This document shows positions 38,510 to 47,846 of a stretch of 64,000 nucleotides of DNA, piece after piece (positions within the stretch are counted from its first letter, which is position 1; each line of letters opens with the position of its first letter). The DNA is from Paenibacillus sp. RC67 (GTDB taxonomy: Bacteria; Bacillota; Bacilli; Paenibacillales; NBRC-103111): positions 6,595,501 to 6,659,500 of the forward strand of contig NZ_CP125098.1 in assembly GCF_030020805.1 (NCBI RefSeq). Direction: 5' to 3'. The notes beneath the pieces are model-generated. The model was given only the letters and a program-made list of their open reading frames with translations, was not told where the DNA came from and ran no database searches. The position numbers and the translations under genes were made by a program.

Positions 38510-38645
38510 TTATGGCACTAGCTAATTGACAACAGGACCAGCAGCAGCATGGACTACATTTGGAGGTTTTTTTCTGGAGCACAGTGAAGGTTGGCTGATA
38601 TACTAAGGTCAATAAGCTGATCCACGGGAAAGAAGGGTTATCTGA

Positions 38646-39803
38646 ATGCAACTGGAATTACACGCGAGTGAATATAAAGTGACAGCCGAAGGCTTAACGA
38701 TAGTGCTGTTGCCTAAGGAGTTTGCTCTTTTGCAATTTCTTGATCGTAACAGAGGTCGTACCTTCAGCCGGGAACAGCTGCTCGATAATGTGTGGCCGCT
38801 CGAATATCCGGTTGAGCGGACGGTGGATGACCATGTCTACAGGCTGCGTAAGAAGCTGCGCCCTTGGGCAGGTCTCGAGATTAAGGCGGTTCGGGGGATC
38901 GGCTATAGTCTGACTGTGCAGAATCCAAAGACCGCAAGGGAAGCGAACCCCACCACCTTGGATACAGAGCTGCATGAGACGATGCGGGATATATTCGAGA
39001 AATACCACCAATACGGCCAGGGCCGTTCTATGCTGACCCTTGCTCGCCAACAGGATGTGCTTGGATATGAGCTGGATCCGTTCTATTCCGCCTATGTCCG
39101 TTTTGTACAAGGGGATTTGGAATGGCTGCTAACCACGGACGAGGTTCCGCTGAACGAACGCTTATATTCACTGTTGTTGTTTTATATTTTCACGGGAACC
39201 CCCAAGCTGAGGCTTACCTTATGCGAACAAGTGCTTGAAAAGAACCTGTTGTCTCCCGCGCAGCACAGAGAAATGGAGATTCTCAACATTCTTGATATGT
39301 ATACACTGGCGGGTGAGTCTGATAAAGCGCTTGAACGCTTGAAGGTGAGTCACACTGTGATCGCTGAACCGAATTTAGAGCATTTCATCCCGCAAACAGC
39401 TATTACCGAGATGTTTGTGAACCTGGTTGCAGAAGCAGAGGAACACAAGCTGGAAAAAATGGCCGAAGCAATTGAAACCGGAATTTTGTCCACCAAGCCT
39501 TTTCTACGCGAGATCGGCAGTTACAAAGTGGTCAAGGGACTGTGGATGCTGCGGCGTCAAGCATGGCATGAAGCGGAAAATTTGCTGGACGAGGGACTTC
39601 AGGTCCTGGATAGATCCGGTTTTGTGCCGATGCGGCTGTATGCCCTGCACCGAATTGTTCATTATTGCAGCATGTTTCCCCCGAAGAAAAAATTGCAGCA
39701 AAAATACACAGATATTTTTGAAGAAGAGCAGGAGCGGATTGGCCTCAAAAGGCTGTTAGAGCCCTTGGAATCTGTGATACTAAAAGAGCTGGGCCGTTGT
39801 TGA
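38646..39803 (+). CDS. winged-helix transcriptional regulator with helical-repeat C-terminus
   Basis: 385 residues. Residues about 1-95 are an OmpR/Trans_reg_C-type winged helix (SREQLLDNVWPLEY, RTVDDHVYRLRKKL, IKAVRGIGYSL) without a receiver domain. The remaining 290 residues are helical and TPR-like (WMLRRQAWHEAENLLDEG). It precedes the MFS gene by 83 bases on the same strand and probably controls it. Signal unknown; the layout recalls activators that sense through helical repeats. Confidence 0.8.
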   Translation: MQLELHASEYKVTAEGLTIVLLPKEFALLQFLDRNRGRTFSREQLLDNVWPLEYPVERTVDDHVYRLRKKLRPWAGLEIKAVRGIGYSLTVQNPKTAREANPTTLDTELHETMRDIFEKYHQYGQGRSMLTLARQQDVLGYELDPFYSAYVRFVQGDLEWLLTTDEVPLNERLYSLLLFYIFTGTPKLRLTLCEQVLEKNLLSPAQHREMEILNILDMYTLAGESDKALERLKVSHTVIAEPNLEHFIPQTAITEMFVNLVAEAEEHKLEKMAEAIETGILSTKPFLREIGSYKVVKGLWMLRRQAWHEAENLLDEGLQVLDRSGFVPMRLYALHRIVHYCSMFPPKKKLQQKYTDIFEEEQERIGLKRLLEPLESVILKELGRC

Positions 39804-39886
39804 TCGCTCTGATCATTCTCTGACATTTCTCCGTTACAGTAATATCATGCCTTATTCGATCTTACTGTGATTTGGAGGAATGAGTA

Positions 39887-41206
39887 ATGACAGCTTCACA
39901 ACCAGCAGGTGCAAGCCTTCTTCATAACAAGGTATACATGCGCGTATATTGCGCCTTTGCGGCAGCAACCCTTGGCGACTGGTTTGATACATTGGCCATC
40001 CAGGTGCTTGTAGGCTATCTCTGGCATGCCAGTCCGCTGATGCTGGCCCTGATTCCGGTCGCCAATGCTCTGCCCAGTATCCTGCTCGGTTCGTTTGCAG
40101 GAGTCGCTGCCGACAAGATGAACAAGCTGAAGCTGATTCGTATTTGCGATCTGCTTACAGCAGTCTTAACCCTACTCGTGTTATTCGCTCCCAATATGTT
40201 ATGGCTGCTTCCTCTGCTCATGTTCCGCGCAGCCGTATCTACGTTAAATGTGCCCGCACTTCAGTCATTGACACGCACCATAGTCAGTGAGGATCAGCTG
40301 CTTCAGGCTGCATCTCTCAACGGGATCGTAAACCAAGGTTCCAAAATCGCTGGTCCTTTATTAGGGGGATTCGCCTTATCCCTCCTGTCGCCGCAGTGGT
40401 GCATTTTGATATGTGCTTGCCTTAGGCTGGGTTCCTATCTAATGCTGCTCACAGTCAAAAGTACAGAGGCGGGAGCCTCCTGGAAAGCACTTGAACGGAA
40501 GCATCCATCCGCAACCTCGCTGCCAGAGCAACCTATTCCACTGCGTACCCTATGGAAAGAAGGCTGGAACTTCATGCTGCACAGCCGACTGCTGCTGACT
40601 ACCATGCTGTTCGGATTAACCGGAACACTCGCAATTCAGATGATCGACTTTCAGTTCACCAGCCTCTTCCGGGCGCTTGCACCGGATCAGGAATCTTTGC
40701 TCGGCTGGATGGTGGCGGCATCGGGTGCAGGTGCCCTACTCATCATTGTAGCGATGAACCGAATGAAGCGCGCAGTGAGTTATGGTTGGAGGTTTGGAAG
40801 CGGTTATGCGCTGATTGGCTTATCCGTTGTAGGGCTAGGATTAATCCCTGCCGAGGTTTCCGCCCTTCCCGTGCTAGTACTTGGGTTCGTGCTGGGAATC
40901 GGCAACGGCATGTTCATAGTTACATTCAACTATTGTCTACACAAAGAAACGCCTCCACATATGACCGGCCGCGTGTTCGGAATTCAGAGCACACTCCTAG
41001 GGATGGTTATGATAGGAGCCCCACTGCTTGGGGGACTACTGGTGCAAGTTAACGGTCCCGCCCATACCTTCTTGAACATCGGTATAGTGATTACTGTGAT
41101 CGGCCTGCTGGGCATTTTGTTAGGGAGAGTGCTGTGGCCGACTAGGTCAAAAGTGCTTAAAAGCAATGGGTCTGTAGAGCAATTTACAAATGAACTTGTG
41201 AACTAG
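39887..41206 (+). CDS. MFS transporter (MFS_3 type, 12 helices)
   Basis: Membrane exporter of 439 residues. N-terminus GDWFDTLAIQVLVGYLW is typical of MFS_3/macrolide-efflux-like proteins; GSFAGVAADKMNKLKLI is the motif-A loop, and PGP-like SKIAGPLLGGFAL lies in helix 5. GGAGG precedes the ATG. Probably co-transcribed with the winged-helix regulator. Substrate unknown. Confidence 0.85.
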   Translation: MTASQPAGASLLHNKVYMRVYCAFAAATLGDWFDTLAIQVLVGYLWHASPLMLALIPVANALPSILLGSFAGVAADKMNKLKLIRICDLLTAVLTLLVLFAPNMLWLLPLLMFRAAVSTLNVPALQSLTRTIVSEDQLLQAASLNGIVNQGSKIAGPLLGGFALSLLSPQWCILICACLRLGSYLMLLTVKSTEAGASWKALERKHPSATSLPEQPIPLRTLWKEGWNFMLHSRLLLTTMLFGLTGTLAIQMIDFQFTSLFRALAPDQESLLGWMVAASGAGALLIIVAMNRMKRAVSYGWRFGSGYALIGLSVVGLGLIPAEVSALPVLVLGFVLGIGNGMFIVTFNYCLHKETPPHMTGRVFGIQSTLLGMVMIGAPLLGGLLVQVNGPAHTFLNIGIVITVIGLLGILLGRVLWPTRSKVLKSNGSVEQFTNELVN

Positions 41207-41288
41207 CTACAGTTACATTAAGATGGATGAAGATTCAGAGCAGCAACAAATAGCTGCATTGGACTTACTTTTGGGGGGATTTGATTAA

Positions 41289-41852
41289 ATGGATCCAAAC
41301 ATACGAAACATTGCAGAAGCTAGCGATCCAAATGCTTGGAATTCTTCAGATTACATTCATAGTGACCTACTGGCCACTAAGGAGCTTGTATATAACCCGT
41401 GCGGGTTGGAATGCTCTCGACCACTCTCAGAAGTACAAAATGCCGACTATGGGGCCTATGTATTTCATTTGAATGCTCTCTCTATTAGATTTCGTGTTGC
41501 AAAAATCACTCCTACCAAGGTTGGGCAATTTGTAACTTTATGGGAACGCATTGGAGATGGACCAACCCAACCCTATGATGTATCAGATCCAATTGATTTC
41601 TTCGTTATTAGTACACGCAAAGGCAATAGCTTTGGTCAGTTTATATTTCCTAAATCTGTATTATGTGATCAGGATATTGTATCCAATAAAGGCAGCGGCG
41701 GCAAAAGAGGCATACGAGTTTACCCTGCCTGGGACCAGCCTACGAGCCGTCAGGCTCAGAAAACTCAAAAATGGCAGTTGGACTATTTCCTAGAGATACC
41801 TGTGGATGGACCCGTAGACTTTGTTCGTGCTCAAATGCTTTACGGTCTTTAG
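41289..41852 (+). CDS. MepB-like protein
   Basis: 187 residues, cytoplasmic. Matches the MepB family in layout: AYVFHLNALSIRFRVAKITPTK, GQFVTLWER, QFIFPKSVL and the C-terminal RGIRVYPAW. MepB is a small protein encoded in the Staphylococcus mepRAB locus; its role is unsettled. It follows an MFS pump here, which parallels its pump association elsewhere. GGGGGG precedes the ATG. Confidence 0.8.
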   Translation: MDPNIRNIAEASDPNAWNSSDYIHSDLLATKELVYNPCGLECSRPLSEVQNADYGAYVFHLNALSIRFRVAKITPTKVGQFVTLWERIGDGPTQPYDVSDPIDFFVISTRKGNSFGQFIFPKSVLCDQDIVSNKGSGGKRGIRVYPAWDQPTSRQAQKTQKWQLDYFLEIPVDGPVDFVRAQMLYGL

Positions 41853-41855
41853 AGG

Positions 41856-41999
41856 ATAACACCTACTGAACTCCAGTGGGGCATGCCCCTCCAGCCGCTG
41901 TTGAAACCCGTGAATTTGATTAGAATTAGCAGTATATTCACGAATTTCAAAGGCGGACGTAAACTCCTCCAAGGCATACCCCACCTCCTTATATAGCAT
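41856..41999 (-). pseudogene. possible 3' remnant of an IS3-type transposase
   Basis: Minus-strand frame starting near 41999 reads AFEIREYTANSNQIHGFQQRLEGHAPLEF, which loosely matches the C-terminus of IS3/IS150 OrfB (IREY..YN..R.Q.RL.G..P.EF). No DDE residues or inverted repeats are visible. Rest of the gap 41853-42141 includes a further minus-strand stretch (stop at about 42062) ending PDTWIPAVSGTIRLDL, an unrecognised gene tail. Both look like debris. Confidence 0.3.
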
Positions 42000-42141
42000 A
42001 TTTCCAGAGAAGAAGATTTCTCGACAGACTCCACACCAAATGCTGGCGTGCTTTTTTGTTTAAAGATCCAACCGGATCGTGCCGCTTACCGCGGGAATCC
42101 AGGTATCAGGACAAACCGCCAACATCCCGTCTTCCGTCCGC

Positions 42142-42618
42142 TCATTGAACTTCTATAGTAAAGTAAAATTGTGCATTTCCTTGATCCGCGAACCATTCAC
42201 AATGGATGCTATACATGTAAATACCTTTTTCTGCGGGGGTTTGGTAAGGATCACTATTGTCCTTGTTATCATTACGGGTTAGCGTAAATGACTTTATTCC
42301 AGGAGGAGCTATCGTCGTAATCATTGTATTAGGAGGGACAACGACTGGCTGGACTCCTTTCTCCTTTATGATTTCGGCTGGCGGAATCATATCTACCACC
42401 TTACAACTTGCATTAAAAAGTGCACCGCTACACCATGAGTAAGTGCCTTGCAAAACTGGAACTTGCTTCTCATTGACTCGAATGCCCGGTAGTGGAGGCT
42501 CCGCCGCTCGGATCCATTGATGTCCGAAGCCTTGGTTACTCGTTAACCCGCGAACGTAATAGCCCACTAGAAACGATAAAATGATAAGAACAGGTATCCA
42601 CCATTTTGTTAACTTCAT
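42142..42618 (-). CDS. membrane-anchored extracytoplasmic protein, unknown
   Basis: 158 residues: one N-terminal helix (WWIPVLIILSFLVGYYV) without a clear cleavage site, then an extracytoplasmic domain with VPVLQGTYSWCSG, PVVVPPNTMITTIAPPGIKS and YMYSIHCEWF. Three Cys are present. Family not recognised. It follows the sigma factor and signal-less binding protein on the same strand by 71 bases, so it may be the membrane part of that unit. GGGCGGTG precedes the ATG. Confidence 0.65.
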   Translation of the reverse strand: MKLTKWWIPVLIILSFLVGYYVRGLTSNQGFGHQWIRAAEPPLPGIRVNEKQVPVLQGTYSWCSGALFNASCKVVDMIPPAEIIKEKGVQPVVVPPNTMITTIAPPGIKSFTLTRNDNKDNSDPYQTPAEKGIYMYSIHCEWFADQGNAQFYFTIEVQ

Positions 42619-42689
42619 ACCGCACCGCCCTTTCTAATACGATAGACGGTTTACAATATCTCCTTGTTGCAGCTCCGTTTTAATCTCTT

Positions 42690-43823
42690 TTACCCGATAG
42701 CTTGCGCCCATTTGCTGAGCGAAGGACGGATTTCCGTACCTTCTGTAATCCAATTCATCAAATCCTGTTTAACGAGCTGCCGATTAGCGTTCCACTTTTG
42801 ACTTACGTAGAAAGCGCTCCTAGATGCTTTATCCAGCTCGGAAAGAGCGAGTTTCAGGAATGGATTGTTTTCAGTGCTGAGTCTAAGGGCAGTTGATTTT
42901 GCAGCAGGCAGCTGACTTAACGGAGAGCCCATTTCCGGAACGGACAACTCCTTCAACAACTCCCATGCCGCTTCGGGATGAATGCAACCGGATGAAATGC
43001 CGTATCCTCCCATGTACATCATGTTCGTATCCTTCCCATTTGCCGATAGAGGCAAGCCAACCGCACCGTACTCATCCTTACGCTGACTCATCAAGAAAGG
43101 AATCCACCATGAAAAATCATAAACCATAGCAAACTGCTCCGTAAAAGCCTTATCCCCTTCTCCAACAGTCCCCGGCATCGGAGCCAAATGGTGTACCCGG
43201 AACCAGTCGACAATCATCTGCAATGCCGAAGCCGTTGCTTCTCCATCCACATACCCTCGTGACGTACTTCCATCAGCTGAAAAGTAAGCTCCGCCGCTTC
43301 GCTTGACAAACGGCTCAAACCACTCGATATCGACACCGAGTCTCAGCCCATACTGCTTATCCGTAGTCAATCGGCTAGCGATCTCAATAAATTGCTCGAA
43401 CGTCCAGCCATTATGCGGCTCCTCTATTCCCGCTTCCTTGAATGCTTTCTTGCGATAATAAATAAGCGGAACTGCGATATCTACGGGAAGCGCCGCCAGT
43501 TTATCGTCATCGGTCGGTCCGGCAATAGCTCCGCCATAGAAATCATCTAGGGTAAGACGAGTATCCTGCTGCAAATAAGGCATCAGATCGATGATAAGTC
43601 CTTGCCGTAAATAGGGACCAAACACACTTTCCGATAAGTGGATCACATCCGCAGGTTCACCGCTCTTGATTTTGTTCAATACATTGAAATTTCCGTTAGC
43701 CTGTTCAATTTGCACCTCAATGCCATCATTCTCAGCCACGAACCTATCTGCCTTTTGGTGCAAGGCTTCCAAGCTTTTCCCATTAGCTTGTGTAATGACT
43801 GTCAGCAGCTTTGTTCCGCTCAT
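42690..43823 (-). CDS. solute-binding-protein-like (family 1) protein without signal peptide
   Basis: About 377 residues with family-1 binding-protein text: PADVIHLSESVFGPYL, ALPVDIAVPLIYYRKKAFKEAG, TFEQFIEIASRL, MGGYGISSGCIHPEAAWELL. It starts MSGTKLLTVITQANG directly at the first beta strand: no hydrophobic signal, no lipobox. Start ATG 43823 follows GGGGGAT and overlaps the sigma gene stop by 4 bases (ATGA), so translation is coupled. Predicted cytosolic; I infer a ligand sensor that partners the sigma factor rather than a transport component. Confidence 0.8.
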   Translation of the reverse strand: MSGTKLLTVITQANGKSLEALHQKADRFVAENDGIEVQIEQANGNFNVLNKIKSGEPADVIHLSESVFGPYLRQGLIIDLMPYLQQDTRLTLDDFYGGAIAGPTDDDKLAALPVDIAVPLIYYRKKAFKEAGIEEPHNGWTFEQFIEIASRLTTDKQYGLRLGVDIEWFEPFVKRSGGAYFSADGSTSRGYVDGEATASALQMIVDWFRVHHLAPMPGTVGEGDKAFTEQFAMVYDFSWWIPFLMSQRKDEYGAVGLPLSANGKDTNMMYMGGYGISSGCIHPEAAWELLKELSVPEMGSPLSQLPAAKSTALRLSTENNPFLKLALSELDKASRSAFYVSQKWNANRQLVKQDLMNWITEGTEIRPSLSKWAQAIG

Positions 43824-45535
43824 TCTAAATCCCCCTGCTTCGTATTTTTTAACTTCAATAGTTGGATGTACTCTTCTAACATCCGTACAGCTTGCTCCTC
43901 CGCCTGTTGTGCTTGACCCAGCCATTCTGATGCATCCCTCAAAGTATCGGCCGTCCATTCGTACTCACCTAGAAGCGGAGCGGCTGCGCTTATTTGCTTT
44001 AAGTAACCTGCTGCCTCGTCGTATAACGCAGCCGCATCCTCAAGTACGACTTCCTCATGTCTGTTCGTGGCTAATGATCGCACAAATCGGCCTGCAAAAG
44101 CTCTGGCATTGGAGCAGGTATGAGCCAAATAACGATGACCATAAGGATTAGCCAGGCGTGGACCGCTTTCCAGATGGCGAATCCATTGGTCATAAGCTCT
44201 AATTCCGCATATATGCTCGTCATTCTCGTTTTCACGCGCTTGCCTAACAACAATTTGCAGTAGTTGACCTAAATCACTTTCTTTTACAATGCGGCCCGTC
44301 TTCTGTAATCCGCAAAAAAATCGAAGCGGAGATGCGGACAGTTCCTCATAAGTCAACGTTTTCCGGTAAGGCGGCGTGATGTCCGTCAGCTCTACAGTCC
44401 GATCCAAATCGTTGTAGCTGTAAATCAAATTCCATTCATACACATACGGGCGTTTGACATACGTATCGAAAAACAGCACCGGACAGCCGCAATCAACAAA
44501 CCGCCTTATAAACTGCATGACAGGTGGCTCGTCGGCCGATACCACCTCGAACAGCATGGCAACCTGATGAATAGGTACAGGCGTTCCTTCCAGTTGGCCT
44601 GTCAAATAGACAGCTTCGTATCCATATTCTCTTACGAGCTTGCTAATTTCCTGCTTCCAATCGAATAGAAAAATACCGTCGGCATACGTATTTTGCTTGG
44701 AAATTTTAAGGCGAAATGCATGACCGCTTCTCCCCATCAAATCTGCTGCTGTCGCACCCTCGCCTCGAGCACGAAGCAGTTTGCTCATTCTGTCCACATA
44801 AGTTACCTTAACATCAAGAACGCCTGTAGGCATGGACAAGGAGTTTTTACGAAGCACCGCAGCAGTAGAGGTTAATCCGAATGGTTGACCGTCTTCAAGC
44901 GCTCTTTTCTGTATCTTCGCTTTGGATCGGTATAGGTAAGTATGAACGCTGCCTGATGTCGTTCCGAACCGTTCAGCCACTTCGCCCGCTGATAGCTGCA
45001 TGAAAAAATAGGCGTCAAACATCCCACGTTCCCGTTCATTCAAGCAGGGCAGCAGGCTGCGGAACAAGTGAAGCCATTCCTTTCGCAGCAGTGCTCGCTG
45101 TGGCTCTGCATCAGCTGGATGTTCATCATTCCTTCGGGCAATCAACCGTTCCAGCACATCAGCCTGAGAATCAGGATCGCTATGCTCCTTACCGATGACT
45201 AAACTAGAGATCGGCATTTCCCTGCCATACGGTCCTCCTCTTCGAAGCTTCATATGAGCCTCGTTTTTCACAATTTGCCTCAGCCACATCACGAATCGGT
45301 CCGGATGTACAAGCCTTCCGACATGCAGAAACGCTTTTATGAAAGCTTCTTGTGTAATATCCTCTGCCAAGCCGCTATCCTGAGCCATCTTCTTCGCCCA
45401 GCCAACCGCTTGGTCTCTGTGGCGTTGAATCAGCTCTCCGAACGCTTCCATATCGCCCATACGGGCTCGATCCGCGATTTCTGCATCGTCGAGCAGCTGC
45501 TCCCCATGCTCCATGTTCTTATCACGGGGCTTCAT
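43820..45535 (-). CDS. ECF-type sigma factor fused to BtrH-like C-terminal domain
   Basis: 571 residues. Sigma region 2 at about 28-99 (LAEDITQEAFIKAFLHV, FVMWLRQIVKNEA) and region 4 at about 158-208 (LNERERGMFDAYFF, SAGEVAERFGTTSGSVHTYL). After a linker, residues about 240-450 resemble the BtrH_N (butirosin H, C39-like) fold: DLMGRSGHAFRLKIS, CGCPVLFFDTYVKR, YEWNLIYSY. A helical tail (about 455-570, YDQWIRHLESG) matches the DUF4872-like partner. No anti-sigma gene is nearby. CAGGAGGTGA precedes the ATG. The C-terminal part probably senses a ligand or protein. Confidence 0.8.
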   Translation of the reverse strand: MKPRDKNMEHGEQLLDDAEIADRARMGDMEAFGELIQRHRDQAVGWAKKMAQDSGLAEDITQEAFIKAFLHVGRLVHPDRFVMWLRQIVKNEAHMKLRRGGPYGREMPISSLVIGKEHSDPDSQADVLERLIARRNDEHPADAEPQRALLRKEWLHLFRSLLPCLNERERGMFDAYFFMQLSAGEVAERFGTTSGSVHTYLYRSKAKIQKRALEDGQPFGLTSTAAVLRKNSLSMPTGVLDVKVTYVDRMSKLLRARGEGATAADLMGRSGHAFRLKISKQNTYADGIFLFDWKQEISKLVREYGYEAVYLTGQLEGTPVPIHQVAMLFEVVSADEPPVMQFIRRFVDCGCPVLFFDTYVKRPYVYEWNLIYSYNDLDRTVELTDITPPYRKTLTYEELSASPLRFFCGLQKTGRIVKESDLGQLLQIVVRQARENENDEHICGIRAYDQWIRHLESGPRLANPYGHRYLAHTCSNARAFAGRFVRSLATNRHEEVVLEDAAALYDEAAGYLKQISAAAPLLGEYEWTADTLRDASEWLGQAQQAEEQAVRMLEEYIQLLKLKNTKQGDLE

Positions 45536-45593
45536 CTAGCGTCACCTCCTGTTCCCCTTAACTATATAGATGCCAATTGAAGTTATGGACACA

Positions 45594-45631
45594 ACAAAAA
45601 CGCCGAGAACTTTTTTCAAAGCTTTCGACGT
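45594..45631 (-). terminator. terminator between hydrolase operon and sigma operon
   Basis: Stem of about 14 bp (ACGTCGAAAGCTTT with AAAGTTCTCGGCGT, one mismatch) followed by TTTTTG on the minus strand. It divides the region into two transcription units. Confidence 0.7.
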
Positions 45632-45661
45632 CTCAAGTAAATGTCCTTCCATATTCTGTTA

Positions 45662-46471
45662 CTACTTGGTTATTTCATAGAAGTTTTTGCCAAACATAAA
45701 TTCAAACACCCGATGACCCAATCCGCCTTTAGTCATACAACGCGCGAAGCTATGCGTGGATTGGGGCAAGGTTTCGTAATGATACCGTGTATCCAAACCA
45801 CGTTGATGCGCAGCTGCACGAATGGCGGTTAGCCAACTCAAGCCTCTTTCAACTCTATTCAACCCTTGCTGAGCATCTACTGCAGCATCTTGGTTTAATG
45901 AGGTGCCACGCTCTGTATCGGCTTCACCGACCAAAACACAGGTTGGAATGTTCAAGAAGCGATCCGGGTCCATCTCCACATCTTCCAAGCCTGGGAAGGA
46001 GCCGATACCTTGCGGGTATTCAAAAGAATGATCAGGAAACGTATACCATCCAGCCGCCCCAACAACTAAACACTCCACTCTCTCGGGATAGGCCAATGCA
46101 TATCGGTGGGCAAATTGACCACCACCAGAGTAACCGAATAAGTAGACTTTGTCCGTAGCAGCCTCTGTTAATGCTCCAACCTCTTCAAGGATCCTATCCA
46201 AGGCACGGTCTGAACGTTCCCCCTGGCCCTCGCGTCCAAGGCAATTGTAATCGGGAAATCGCGACTTGTCATACATTGGGGCGACAAGCACAACCCCATA
46301 CTGCTCTGCGAACGGAGCCAACCGATTAGCATGTTCAGCCGCGTTTCTGGAAATGCCATGAACCGTTATAAATATTGGGGCCCCCGATTCTATTCCTTTA
46401 GGAACATAAAGATAATAAGAAAGAAGCGGATCGGTCTTCAAAGTTCGTTCCATCAATTCACCTTGTATCAT
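45662..46471 (-). CDS. cytosolic alpha/beta hydrolase, paralogue of exported hydrolase at 47847
   Basis: About 269 residues of the PHB-depolymerase/LpqC-like esterase type. Oxyanion region TVHGISRNA, nucleophile GYSGGGQFAHRYA, Asp in VLVGEADT, His in QSTHSFARCM. Clearly paralogous to the lipoprotein two genes upstream (shared GYSGGGQFAHRYA, VVGAAGWYTFPD and YPQGI), but without signal peptide. Start is ambiguous: ATG 46477, 46471 or 46453; GAAGGA best serves 46471. Follows the solute-binding gene by about 20 bases. Confidence 0.85.
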   Translation of the reverse strand: MIQGELMERTLKTDPLLSYYLYVPKGIESGAPIFITVHGISRNAAEHANRLAPFAEQYGVVLVAPMYDKSRFPDYNCLGREGQGERSDRALDRILEEVGALTEAATDKVYLFGYSGGGQFAHRYALAYPERVECLVVGAAGWYTFPDHSFEYPQGIGSFPGLEDVEMDPDRFLNIPTCVLVGEADTERGTSLNQDAAVDAQQGLNRVERGLSWLTAIRAAAHQRGLDTRYHYETLPQSTHSFARCMTKGGLGHRVFEFMFGKNFYEITK

Positions 46472-46492
46472 GCACATTCTTCCTTCTTCTGG

Positions 46493-47827
46493 TTATTTTT
46501 TGATGTCGGTTTGTATCATCTTATTAATTTTTTCTTCAGAATCTCGAAGCGCAGTGTTGACGTCCTTGCTACCACCCTGATACAGCGTAAATTCATCTCG
46601 CAGAATCGTCGTAGCCTTCCCTAGATACTCCGACATGATAACAGCAGGGGCAGCTTTACTTTTGAAAATACTGTCCACATGCTTGCCCTTGAGCGATGGA
46701 ATTTCTGTACCAAACGCTTTAATGATGTCCGGATTTTTCAGTGCGGTCAAGCGGGCGGTTTTGGCTGCCGATATTCTTTGCACCTCATCTGAAGTAAGCG
46801 TCTTCATAACTTCGATTGCGGCGTCCTTATGGGCGCTTGACTTGGTAACGGCAATGACATGAGTATTCATCATAGCATACGTATTTGGCCGTTCAGGAAA
46901 GCTTGGATACTGAGCGACGTCCCAGTTCATATCGCTGTTCGCTTTCTCCGCCTCCAACAGACGAGGAATCATGTTGACGGCTGTCAGCATAGCAATGTTT
47001 TTATTTTTAGTAAATACATCGTCGTCGTTGTTGAAAAATTTGGCGGGTGTGTTCCCATTAATGGAGTATATGTTTCTGCCAAGCTCGAAAACCCGCTTCC
47101 ATTGATCGTTGTTTACTATCGCTTTGTTCGTCTTGGCATCCACGGCGCCTAAAGATAACGGATAATGAAGCGACGCCAAATTTTGAATGCCAAGCCCGCG
47201 ATAATCAACACCTCCCTCGGAGCGCGTCACCTTTTTGGCCAGTTCCACGGTATCATCCCAGGTCATGCCATCCTTGGGATACGGGACGCCGAATTTATCG
47301 AATATATCTTTATTATAATATAGCGCATAATGCTGTAGAGCAAACGGAAGCGCGTATAATTCATTGCTATCGGACACCATACGAATTGCACTGATTGCAT
47401 CGGGATTGAACCGATCGAGGTCTACTTTATGCTTGTTAAGCAGCGGAGTTACATCCTCAAGCAAGCCCATCTCTTTGGTAAACAAGAGACGACCGTTCCA
47501 GGTTAGAATTAGATCAGGGGGACTGCCTGCTGCAATAAGATCCTCTATATTGGTCCCTTTGCCCGGCTTGATCAGTTCCAGCTTAATATTAGGATGAACC
47601 TTCTTGACGGGGTCTACTAGCAAAGTCTGAAAATCTTCATCTGTTATAGAAATAACGATCGGAGCTACCGTTAACGTTACCGGCTCATTGATCACAGTCG
47701 GGTCCTGCCCGGTGGTGGTTACCGTGTTACCATCGCTTTTATTGCAGCCGATAAGAACCTGCCCTAATACCGTTATGGCGATCAAGCATACCGCGGCCTT
47801 ACTTTTGTTCATCTCATGTACTTTCAT
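46493..47827 (-). CDS. solute-binding lipoprotein (family 1)
   Basis: About 444 residues. Signal peptide with lipobox VLIGC (Cys28). Binding-protein body with PPDLILTWNGRLLFTKEMG, ALPFALQHYALYYNKDIFDKFG and a C-terminal TSDEVQRISAAKTARL. No ABC permease or ATPase nearby. It sits between the exported and cytosolic hydrolase paralogues, 19 bases after the former. Start ATG 47827 follows GGGGGAG. Confidence 0.87.
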   Translation of the reverse strand: MKVHEMNKSKAAVCLIAITVLGQVLIGCNKSDGNTVTTTGQDPTVINEPVTLTVAPIVISITDEDFQTLLVDPVKKVHPNIKLELIKPGKGTNIEDLIAAGSPPDLILTWNGRLLFTKEMGLLEDVTPLLNKHKVDLDRFNPDAISAIRMVSDSNELYALPFALQHYALYYNKDIFDKFGVPYPKDGMTWDDTVELAKKVTRSEGGVDYRGLGIQNLASLHYPLSLGAVDAKTNKAIVNNDQWKRVFELGRNIYSINGNTPAKFFNNDDDVFTKNKNIAMLTAVNMIPRLLEAEKANSDMNWDVAQYPSFPERPNTYAMMNTHVIAVTKSSAHKDAAIEVMKTLTSDEVQRISAAKTARLTALKNPDIIKAFGTEIPSLKGKHVDSIFKSKAAPAVIMSEYLGKATTILRDEFTLYQGGSKDVNTALRDSEEKINKMIQTDIKK

Positions 47828-47846
47828 ATCGCTCCCCCTAATGAAC

